A DNA stretch of 64,000 nucleotides from Steroidobacter denitrificans (GTDB taxonomy: Bacteria > Pseudomonadota > Gammaproteobacteria > Steroidobacterales > Steroidobacteraceae): NCBI RefSeq assembly GCF_001579945.1, contig NZ_CP011971.1:1576001-1640000 (forward strand), given 5' to 3'. The position numbers were made by a program, and so were the translations under genes. The notes below the pieces were generated by a model. It did not search any database and was not told the origin of the DNA. It worked only from the letters and a program-made list of their open reading frames with translations. Numbering within the stretch: position 1 is the first letter of the stretch; every line of letters starts with the position of its first letter. Below, in pieces: positions 38,718 through 44,916 of this stretch.

Positions 38718-38786
38718 TGATGGCTGCGCATGAGGCTGGCCAGCCGTGGCAGAGTGTTAAAGGCATCAGAAGCCGTGCCCGCTTCT

Positions 38787-38883
38787 TGCGCGTCCTAGCG
38801 CGTGCCAGGTGGCGTCTGGCGCGCTAGGCAGCCGTGCCAGTTGGCACACCTTCAAGCCCCGGCGCCCTTGGCCGGGGTTTTTT
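38787..38883 (+). repeat. Repeat B, copy 1, ending in a rho-independent terminator
   Basis: The segment TGCGCGTCCTAGCGCG (38787-38802) through a CCCCGGC/GCCGGGG hairpin (38857-38863 with 38871-38877) and six T residues is about 70% identical to 39681-39775. The two copies bracket the HigBA-like module. The terminator points rightward and also lies just beyond the antitoxin stop. Confidence 0.7.
38857..38883 (+). terminator. Rho-independent terminator in repeat B copy 1
   Basis: 7-bp GC stem with a 7-nt loop followed by TTTTTT. There is no obvious complete gene just upstream on this strand, so the transcript it ends, if any, may be a small RNA or the read-through of the integrase remnant region. 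Confidence 0.75.
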
Positions 38884-38911
38884 GTTTGACGCCCGGGGTG
38901 CAGCCATGCGC

Positions 38912-39226
38912 TCACGCCGCTTTCGACACGCTCAGCCGCATGCCGAGAGCCTTCATCACCTTGACCACGGTTGCAAGCGTGGGATTGCCGCCCGCGCCGA
39001 GCGCCTTGTAGAGCCCTTCGCGCGTAAGGCCGGTGTCGTTGGCGAGCTTGATCATGCCGTACGCGCGAGCCACGTTGCCGAGTGCCGCAGAAATGAGCGC
39101 TGGATCGTCCGCGGCGTCCTCCATGACAGCGTCCAGGTACGCAGCAATATCATCTTCGCTCTTGAGGTAGTCGGCAGTGTCGTAGCGGGAGAAGGTCTCC
39201 TTTGCAGTCTTTCGCTTGGTAGCCAT
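38912..39226 (-). CDS. HigA-like antitoxin (addiction module antidote)
   Basis: 104 residues. YDTADYLKSEDDIAAYLDAVMED, then LISAALGNVARAYGMIKLANDTGLTREGLYKALGAGGNPTLATVVKVMKALG, the Xre-type helix-turn-helix of the TIGR02684 antidote family. It neutralises the toxin encoded 3 bp upstream and probably represses the shared promoter. Toxin-first gene order is normal for this family. Confidence 0.88.
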   Translation of the reverse strand: MATKRKTAKETFSRYDTADYLKSEDDIAAYLDAVMEDAADDPALISAALGNVARAYGMIKLANDTGLTREGLYKALGAGGNPTLATVVKVMKALGMRLSVSKAA

Positions 39227-39229
39227 GGT

Positions 39230-39526
39230 TTAACCCTTCCACTGTTTGGCGATTTTGATCGCCTGCTTGATGTCTTTGTCCTGCGTGCGCTTGTCGCCGC
39301 CGCACAAGATCACGGCAATCACCCGGCCGCGCTGTGTGTAGTACACCCGGTAGCCGGGGCCGTAGTCGATCCGCAACTCACTCACGCCCGAGCCCACTGG
39401 CTTCACATCACCGGGATTGCCCAACGCGAGACGATCCAGCCGAAGCTGAATGCGCGCCCGCGCCGCGAGGTCTCCCAGGCCTGAAAGCCAGGCATCGAAA
39501 GTGGCGGTTTTGATCAGCTCGACCAT
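39230..39526 (-). CDS. HigB/RelE-like toxin (addiction module killer)
   Basis: 98 residues from the ATG at 39526: VELIKTATFDAWLSGLGD, ARARIQLRLDRLALGNPGDVKPVG, LRIDYGPGYRVYYTQRG, VILCGGDKRTQDKDIKQAI. This is the TIGR02683-type RelE-fold mRNA-interferase family. An ATG at 39544 is in frame, but it would overlap the -10 box of the promoter at 39533-39561, so the second ATG is preferred. Confidence 0.9.
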   Translation of the reverse strand: MVELIKTATFDAWLSGLGDLAARARIQLRLDRLALGNPGDVKPVGSGVSELRIDYGPGYRVYYTQRGRVIAVILCGGDKRTQDKDIKQAIKIAKQWKG

Positions 39527-39532
39527 GAGCGA

Positions 39533-39561
39533 ACTGTAAACCATAGTTCACATTGTGTCAA
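39533..39561 (-). promoter_or_regulatory. Consensus sigma-70 promoter of the HigBA-like module
   Basis: On the reverse strand TTGACA (39561-39556), 17-bp spacer, TACAGT (39538-39533). The expected start of transcription is 39526, the A of the toxin ATG, so the message would be leaderless. Repeated GTGAACTA half-sites around the -35 and spacer could be the antitoxin operator. Confidence 0.75.
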
Positions 39562-39680
39562 CTGTAGTTCACCTGGGTGGGCTAAGCTGCAGGAGACGCT
39601 GCTGTCTCGCATAAACATGGGCCGCGAGAAAAAATCGGAACCGCCCCCTCAAGTAAGGTATCCGAACCGTACTCGGTTCC

Positions 39681-39779
39681 TGCGCGTCCTAGCGCGCGCG
39701 AGGTGGCGACTGGCGCACCAGTAACCCGCGTGGATGCAACCCTTACAGCCTCGGTGCCCGCGGCCGGGGTTTTTCTTTT
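39681..39779 (+). repeat. Repeat B, copy 2, ending in a rho-independent terminator
   Basis: TGCGCGTCCTAGCGCG at 39681-39696 leads to a CCTCGG/CCGGGG stem (39749-39754 with 39764-39769) and a T-rich tail. It aligns along its length with 38787-38883. It lies between the two divergently arranged toxin-antitoxin modules. Confidence 0.7.
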
Positions 39780-39820
39780 CGGAGGCGCGGTTCACCTGCG
39801 CTTCCCCAATCCCACAAACT

Positions 39821-39855
39821 GCGGCATTGACGCATATGCGGCATTGACGCATACT
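39821..39855 (+). promoter_or_regulatory. Promoter built from a tandem 17-bp repeat
   Basis: A 17-bp unit, GCGGCATTGACGCATAT, occurs twice (39821-39837 and 39838-39854, last base changed). The first copy supplies TTGACG (39827-39832) and the second supplies CATACT (39850-39855) at exactly 17 bp. The expected start of transcription, 39862, is 2 nt before the toxin ATG at 39864. Confidence 0.65.
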
Positions 39856-39863
39856 GCGCTCAC

Positions 39864-40187
39864 ATGTACACCGTCATCGAAACTCCGACCTTTACGCGGC
39901 TTTGGCCGGACTACTGGGATGAGGACGAACGCGGTGAATTCGTGGCGTGGCTGGTCGAGAACTCCGAAGCCGGAGATGTGATCAAGGATTCCGGCGGCTG
40001 CCGCAAGGTGCGCTGGAAACGTTCAGGCATGGGCAAGCGTGGCGGTGTTCGTGTCATCCACTACAACCGCTTGGCAGATGGCGTGATCTATCTGCTGCTG
40101 ATCTACGCGAAGAGTGTTCGTGATGACATCAACGCAAAGACGCTCGACAAAGTTCGGAGGACGATCGATGGCAAAAAAGATGAGTGA
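39864..40187 (+). CDS. RelE-like toxin of second toxin-antitoxin module
   Basis: 107 residues: MYTVIETPTFTRLWPDYWDEDERGEFVAWLVEN, DVIKDSGGCRKVRWKRSGMGKRGGVRVIHYN and IYLLLIYAKSVRDDI, the layout of RelE/HigB toxins paired with NadS-like antitoxins. No ribosome-binding site precedes the ATG, in keeping with a near-leaderless message. The 3' end overlaps the antitoxin gene by 20 bp. Confidence 0.88.
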   Translation: MYTVIETPTFTRLWPDYWDEDERGEFVAWLVENSEAGDVIKDSGGCRKVRWKRSGMGKRGGVRVIHYNRLADGVIYLLLIYAKSVRDDINAKTLDKVRRTIDGKKDE

Positions 40188-40485
40188 ACGCGCGCTACGG
40201 GCGCGCGATGCAAAACGCGATATTGGCGCCGAACTACTCGCCTCGGTACGCGAGATGAAGGCCGGCCAGGCCGGGCATGTTCACCGTGTACCGGTATCGG
40301 CGATCGCAGAGGCGCGTGCGCGTTCCGGATTGTCGCGGCAGAAGTTTGCGGACCTGCTCGGCGTGTCTGCGCGCACGATGCAGGAATGGGAACAAGGCCG
40401 GCGTCAGCCTTCTGGGGCGGCGCGCTCACTGCTTGCTATTGCTGCTCGTCGGCCAGAGGTATTTCGCGAAGTGTTCAACGATTGA
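40168..40485 (+). CDS. NadS-like HTH antitoxin of second module
   Basis: 105 residues from the ATG at 40168, which has GGAGG 8 nt upstream. After a basic leader, ARARSGLSRQKFADLLGVSARTMQEWEQGRRQPSGAARSLLAIA is a Xre-type helix-turn-helix with the C-terminal tail of NadS-type antitoxins. It likely binds the toxin and represses the repeat-containing promoter upstream. Confidence 0.88.
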   Translation: MAKKMSERALRARDAKRDIGAELLASVREMKAGQAGHVHRVPVSAIAEARARSGLSRQKFADLLGVSARTMQEWEQGRRQPSGAARSLLAIAARRPEVFREVFND

Positions 40486-40554
40486 ACCACGGGGTTGGCC
40501 TCACACGCGCCTCATGTAAGGTAGCGGCTGACGAAATCGTCATCGTCATCAACG

Positions 40555-41061
40555 TCATCGATGCGGTGCTGAACCTTCGTTTCGTCTACCGGCGTCGTGC
40601 CGAGCTTGCTCAAGAGCGAACTCAAAGCCTGCGAGCCGCGAATAGATGATCCACTCGCCAGCGCGGGTGAGGACCTTGCGCGAGCCATGATGGAAGTCTA
40701 GATGTAGCAGTTGCAAGACGTACCGGACCTCGTAGCTTCTGATCTCGCGTTCAACGAGGATCTCGGCGCCGGCGCAGATCTCGTCGTTGCCACGACGAGG
40801 TGCGCGCTTGCGAGTCAGGCCATGGGCCTTCAGATACCGCCGCACGCTCGCATAGGAGGGACATGGCACGGGTGGATCGGCGACGGCGAGGACGATGCGC
40901 AGGTTGTCATGCAGGAGCTGTACGTTCCACAAAGGATGCTCAGCGTACTGCGCCCGCAGGGCTTCGCCCGCCGCCGGCGGGGCCGCCAACAACACACCGA
41001 TAATTTTAAAGCGTAATCGCGCCCAGAGATCTCGCTCACGTAGATCGTTCTTGCCCCTCAC
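40555..41061 (-). pseudogene. DDE-type transposase remnant (IS481-like)
   Basis: The frame begins DLRERDLWARLRFKIIGVLLAAPP, jumps to LRAQYAEHPLWNVQLLHDNL, and continues with PSYASVRRYLKAHGLTRKR and SYEVRYVLQLLHLDFHHGSRKVLT. Full-length relatives have about 60 further residues between the first two pieces and a complete DDE catalytic domain after the last, so this copy has an internal deletion and a lost 3' half. I recall this pattern from IS481-like integrase-catalytic proteins. Confidence 0.7.
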
Positions 41062-41099
41062 TGCTTGCCTCCCACACCGACAACATCGCCAGTATCACG

Positions 41100-41230
41100 A
41101 TGGCGCGACAGGCTATGCACCCTCTTTCGCTGGAGGAAGCCGGCGACGATCCAGCATACATCGCCGCTGTCCTTGGCGACATTGCCAAGAACAGCGGCAT
41201 TCTGAAATTGGCAGAGGACACCGGCATGAC
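41100..41230 (+). pseudogene. Antitoxin fragment cut by direct repeat A
   Basis: LSLEEAGDDPAYIAAVLGDIAKNSGILKLAEDTGMT matches the first helices and start of the helix-turn-helix of HigA-type antidotes like the one at 38912-39226. The match ends exactly where repeat A begins (41231), and its N terminus is replaced by sequence next to the transposase remnant. No toxin gene accompanies it. Confidence 0.65.
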
Positions 41231-41530
41231 AGGCGCTCAGCGGAGCCTGCTGCCTCGTCTGAGGCTTCCGCCGTGCCTTCTGTTGAAAGCTCGGGCGGAG
41301 GTTTTGCATGGATGGAAAATGATGCGGATTTGCTTCGATAGGTTGTCTCCTGTGGTGAAGTGGGTGCAGGACGGGCACCGATCTTGGCATGGCGGCCGGG
41401 ATCGGTGGCCAGAGTGACGACGCACGATGATGTGCTTGCTGAATGCTTGACGAAAATGGCTCAGCCTTCAGGGGGAGGGTGACGCGCAAGTGAGCCTGTC
41501 GCATTTAGGTGGGGCGGCCGATTGGGTACG
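41231..41530 (+). repeat. Direct repeat A, copy 2 (about 300 bp)
   Basis: Same orientation as 34733-35032, 6.5 kb away. Its left edge falls inside an antitoxin gene directly after the codons for GMT, as expected if the repeat, or something ending in it, was inserted there. Confidence 0.8.
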
Positions 41531-41562
41531 CGATCGAGACCGATAGCGACATGCCGGTCAGA

Positions 41563-41592
41563 TTACGCAACATTATCATATTATGATATATT
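41563..41592 (+). promoter_or_regulatory. parDE promoter and palindromic operator
   Basis: A perfect 15-bp palindrome, TATCATA-T-TATGATA (41574-41588), overlaps the spacer and -10 of a promoter with TTACGC (41563-41568) and TATATT (41587-41592), spacing 18. A ParD dimer site for autorepression is the natural interpretation. Confidence 0.6.
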
Positions 41593-41615
41593 AAGATACT
41601 CATCAGCTTTCAACG

Positions 41616-41888
41616 GTGACTACCGTGCCATCAAGTTACACCCTCGGTGAACACTTCGAGCAGTTCGTAAGGAGGCAGGTCGATGGAGGCCGCTACGTCA
41701 GCGCAAGCGAAGTCTTGCGGGATGCTCTGCGTCTGCTGGAGCAGGAGCAGCAGCGGCGACAGGCATCTCTCGACGCCCTGCGCGGTGAAATCGACAAAGG
41801 CCGACAGAGTGGGAAACCCCGGCCTGCTACTGACATTCTCGACCGTCTTGAGCGCAAATACGCCAAAGCCGCCCAAGAGCCGAAATAG
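41616..41888 (+). CDS. parD: ParD-like antitoxin
   Basis: 90 residues. SYTLGEHFEQFVRRQVDGGRYVSASEVLRDALRLLEQEQ is the ribbon-helix-helix DNA-binding unit typical of ParD/CC2985-type antitoxins, followed by a charged, flexible toxin-binding tail. The start is GTG at 41616 (GTG 41625 also possible). ParE follows 3 bp downstream. Confidence 0.9.
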   Translation: MTTVPSSYTLGEHFEQFVRRQVDGGRYVSASEVLRDALRLLEQEQQRRQASLDALRGEIDKGRQSGKPRPATDILDRLERKYAKAAQEPK

Positions 41889-41891
41889 CAA

Positions 41892-42182
41892 GTGCGCGCC
41901 TATTTCACGCCACTGGCCGAAGCCGACCTTGAAGAGATCGGCGACTACATCGTGCTCGACAATCCGCGACGTGCAGTCTCTTTCATCCGCGAAATCCGCG
42001 AACACTGCGAGAAGATCGCAGACGGGCCGCTCCACTACGTAGCTCGCCCCCAACTCGGCGCGAAGCTGCGCAGCTGTGCGCACGGCAACTACGTCATTTT
42101 CTTTGAGCCCTTCGAGGACGGCGCCCTGATCCTGCGGATTCTGCAAGGCGCCAGAAATCTCCCTGATATTTTTGCTCTATGA
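41892..42182 (+). CDS. parE: ParE-like toxin
   Basis: 96 residues: YFTPLAEADLEEIGDYIVLDNPRRAVSFIREI, then GAKLRSCAHGNYVIFFEP and ILRILQGARNLPDI. This is the ParE branch of the RelE superfamily, whose characterised members poison DNA gyrase. GTG start directly after parD. Confidence 0.92.
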   Translation: MRAYFTPLAEADLEEIGDYIVLDNPRRAVSFIREIREHCEKIADGPLHYVARPQLGAKLRSCAHGNYVIFFEPFEDGALILRILQGARNLPDIFAL

Positions 42183-42871
42183 GTCGCGGGCGCTCAGCCT
42201 TCGCACGTCAAGAACATACACATGTACGAAGACCCGGACTGATATGGCCTGACGTGTCAACTGGCACAACGCCCTCTTTCTCGCGTTCTATACCACGATG
42301 TTGGATCTAACCTAGCAAACAAGCGCAGTAGCAACGCGACGCGCAGGCAGTCATGGCGAGGATGGATCATGCTGATATCCGCGGATTGGTTACTGCATTT
42401 CATCTGTCCATCGCGGGGCTGCCTACACTCTAGTGTCGGGAATCATCGCGATGGATACCAAATCCAAAAAGCCCATCAGCTCGCTTGGATGAGCAAAGCG
42501 GTGGAAGTCCCCGACCTCGGCGCTGCAAAGCCAATCATCTGGAACCCAGCATGAGCCGCCGAGGAAACTGCTGGGATAACGCGGTGGCGGAATCATTCTT
42601 CAGCAGTTCTTCAGTCGGCGAATGTCGCATGTGCCTTTATTGCGCGGCTATATTCCGTGCCTTGTCGAGACCGCCAGAGTGCCGACGTCGTACTCCCGGT
42701 ATGCATGTCATGGCCGATCTGAAAACCGTGTAGATAAGCTGGTTTGAAGATCGAGTCTCCTTCATCCGTTTTTTCGGATGAACTTTATACAAATCATCCG
42801 CGGACGCCAGAAGTACTGTAGCAAGCCCCTGAGTGTCGCAGCACCGGCGGAGCTGCGTATGCCGGTGAGAA
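42183..42871. other. Right end of the accessory island, mostly gene-free
   Basis: 690 bp without an intact gene. It contains one insertion-sequence scrap (separate entry) and a CATCCG/CGGATG hairpin with a six-T loop (42763-42780). Composition shifts toward AT in the last 150 bp before the polysaccharide locus. No copy of the tRNA-Pro 3' end is seen. Confidence 0.5.
42545..42610 (+). pseudogene. IS3-family transposase scrap
   Basis: The frame reads SMSRRGNCWDNAVAESFFSS, the well-known segment near the end of the IS3-family OrfB catalytic domain (it includes the last acidic residue of the DDE triad). Sequence before and after is unrelated. Only about 20 codons survive. Confidence 0.8.
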
Positions 42872-43960
42872 TCATAGAAACCGTGTCCGGTGAATTTCGG
42901 TATCTCCATACCGTTCGCCACGCAGGCGCAGCAGCGCGCCCTTGCATGCTTCGGGGTTTCGTAATGCGATGCACGTTGCCGTAGAGCACGTGAGCAATAG
43001 GGCGAGGGAGATCAGGTCGTCAACCTTGAAGAGTTCGATCAAAAACCCGCATCCTGCGAACAGTACGGTAATACCCAGAAGGACCGCGCAGGTCGCGCGG
43101 CCGGAGAGGCCGGCGCGTTGCAACCTATGATGGAAGTGATCCGCATCCGCCGATAGCGGGGACCGTCCGTCTGCGAGACGGCGCGCGAAACTGACGATGA
43201 GTTCCATGATGGGCACCGCGGTCATCCAAAGTATGGTCGTGGGTTGTGCAAGCATCACTGGGCCCTGACTGATACGCATGCCGAACCACGCAACCCATAG
43301 CCCGATCATCGTGCTGCCGGCATCTCCCATGAAGCATCGAAACCGGCGGTTGAACGAAAATGGAGCATTGAACGCGAGAAAGGCCGCTAGTGGGGCCGCA
43401 GCGATCGCAATTGCAATAATCAACTCTTGGGGGCCGGCTGCAAGGCAGGATAGCACCAGAAAAAACACCAAGGACAGCAGGCCGAGTCCGGCGGCGAGCC
43501 CATCGAGGCCATCGACGAGATTGTAGGCATTGATGGCGGCCATCGCGGCCAGCAGGGTAAATGCCGGCGCCCATGCGTCAAGGCCGATGAAGGATCCATC
43601 TTCCCAGCTGAGAATCCGCTCGATGACTACCCCACCGGAGCCTATCAGGATCGCAGCTGCGGCCAGATGAACCGCAAGACGCAACCATGGGTGCACTTCG
43701 AAGCGATCGTCGGTTATCCCGACAGCAAACAGCATACTCATGCTCAGCAGAGCCGGTAGCGAGGCCTGAGTCTGATAGGGCGCCAACAATACGCCCACTG
43801 CATAACCGCCGAACATACCGATTCCACCGATCACAGCGACTTCACCTTCATGCCGCTTACGTCCACCGGGGCGGTCTATGAAGCCGAGCACCGGTGCAAT
43901 CGGGAGCAGGATCAGGATGAGTACAACCGTGCTGATAAAGACGATAGCTGCGTGCAGCAT
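42872..43960 (-). CDS. WecA/MraY-family polyprenyl-phosphate sugar-1-phosphate transferase
   Basis: 362 residues with about ten membrane helices. GITDDRFEVHPWLRL is the first catalytic aspartate-pair region, INAYNLVDGLDGLAAGLG the second conserved motif, CFMGDAGSTMIGLWVAW and ADADHFHHRLQRAGLS the HxxHH-type loop. It would load GlcNAc-1-P or a related sugar-1-P on undecaprenyl phosphate to begin repeat-unit assembly. It is divergent from the phosphatase and sugar-modifying genes, at the left edge of the polysaccharide locus. Confidence 0.88.
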   Translation of the reverse strand: MLHAAIVFISTVVLILILLPIAPVLGFIDRPGGRKRHEGEVAVIGGIGMFGGYAVGVLLAPYQTQASLPALLSMSMLFAVGITDDRFEVHPWLRLAVHLAAAAILIGSGGVVIERILSWEDGSFIGLDAWAPAFTLLAAMAAINAYNLVDGLDGLAAGLGLLSLVFFLVLSCLAAGPQELIIAIAIAAAPLAAFLAFNAPFSFNRRFRCFMGDAGSTMIGLWVAWFGMRISQGPVMLAQPTTILWMTAVPIMELIVSFARRLADGRSPLSADADHFHHRLQRAGLSGRATCAVLLGITVLFAGCGFLIELFKVDDLISLALLLTCSTATCIALRNPEACKGALLRLRGERYGDTEIHRTRFL

Positions 43961-44369
43961 GCAGAACTGTGGCTCTTTGCTGTGTGCGGCGGCGAATTAC
44001 CGCTGTGCATCCGCCAATCCGTTGGGTTGATGAGACACGCATAGCCTAAACAAGCGCAGAGGTCCGCACCGGGTAGAACAGTTCGAGATGGAATGACTTT
44101 TCTGGAAGCGAAGGTTGCCACAAGCATTCCCATGCCTACCCGCAGGGAGACGTGCGGTACCGCCTCGATTCCGGGCAGGGCTCAGAAAGAACCAATTTGA
44201 ATCAGACTTGTGCCGCGTCAGTCGGTATCGTCAATACACTTGCGAGGCAATACGGATATGGCATTGCGATCGCGTGCAGTGCGACTTCTCGCGCTGGATT
44301 TCACAGCCTTCGTCATATGAGCACACATGCGCTTGTGCAGATCGAACGTATCGGTTCGAGCTAACTGTA
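43961..44369. promoter_or_regulatory. Divergent intergenic region of the polysaccharide locus
   Basis: 410 bp, less GC-rich than the genes, between the divergent WecA-like and phosphatase genes. It probably holds both promoters, but I found no convincing consensus boxes and no gene. Confidence 0.4.
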
Positions 44370-44897
44370 ATGAAAGAGACGCTCTGCGATGCTTCCGATT
44401 CGATCGCGTTACGAATCTTGATGGTATGTACTGCAAATGTCTGCAGAAGCCCTATGGCCGAGGCGGTACTCAGCCGTCTGGCTACGCCAAACAGTATACA
44501 AGTACGCGTATTTTCGCGCGGACTGATTACCCCGCAACGTGCGACCGTGCATGAATGGGCGGTCAAGGCGTGCCGGAAGGCGGGCGTGCAGATAGATCAA
44601 AATCGTCAGGCGGTTCGACTGCGTTTCGCCGACGTGTATGCAGCGGATCTGATCCTGGTGATGGAGCAGGCGCATCGAAGCGTCCTGCGCAGGGACTTTC
44701 CGGCGCACACCGGGAAGGTGCACATGCTGGGGCACTGGCAGGGCGTGGAAATCGATGATCCGCTCGGCGGCGACGAGGAGCAGTTCACCCGGTGCCTGTG
44801 CGCGATCCGTACGGGCGTCGTGGCGTGGATGGAGCGTTTGCAAGGATTGCAGTGGTCTCGCTCAAGGAGCGCAGTAATGAACGGTCGAGCGACCTGA
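44370..44897 (+). CDS. Low-molecular-weight protein-tyrosine phosphatase (Wzb-like)
   Basis: 175 residues. The P-loop VCTANVCRSPMAEAV places the nucleophilic Cys at 20 and Arg at 26; the general-acid loop is EIDDPLGGDEEQF. Wzb-type enzymes dephosphorylate the Wzc tyrosine kinase; the matching kinase is encoded at 57070-59346. The frame is open upstream to 44115, but only the part from the ATG at 44370 resembles the family. Confidence 0.88.
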   Translation: MKETLCDASDSIALRILMVCTANVCRSPMAEAVLSRLATPNSIQVRVFSRGLITPQRATVHEWAVKACRKAGVQIDQNRQAVRLRFADVYAADLILVMEQAHRSVLRRDFPAHTGKVHMLGHWQGVEIDDPLGGDEEQFTRCLCAIRTGVVAWMERLQGLQWSRSRSAVMNGRAT

Positions 44898-44916
44898 ATC
44901 GAACTTGGATGATCGC

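Noticed and set aside
38787-39779. Integron gene-cassette array with attC sites
   Set aside because: A toxin-antitoxin pair between repeated elements suggested it, but no inverse-core/core pair of the GTTRRRY/RYYYAAC type could be found and no integron integrase is present.
33484-42871. Complete integrative element with identifiable attL and attR
   Set aside because: No duplicate of the tRNA-Pro 3' end is visible to the right, and both integrases are truncated.
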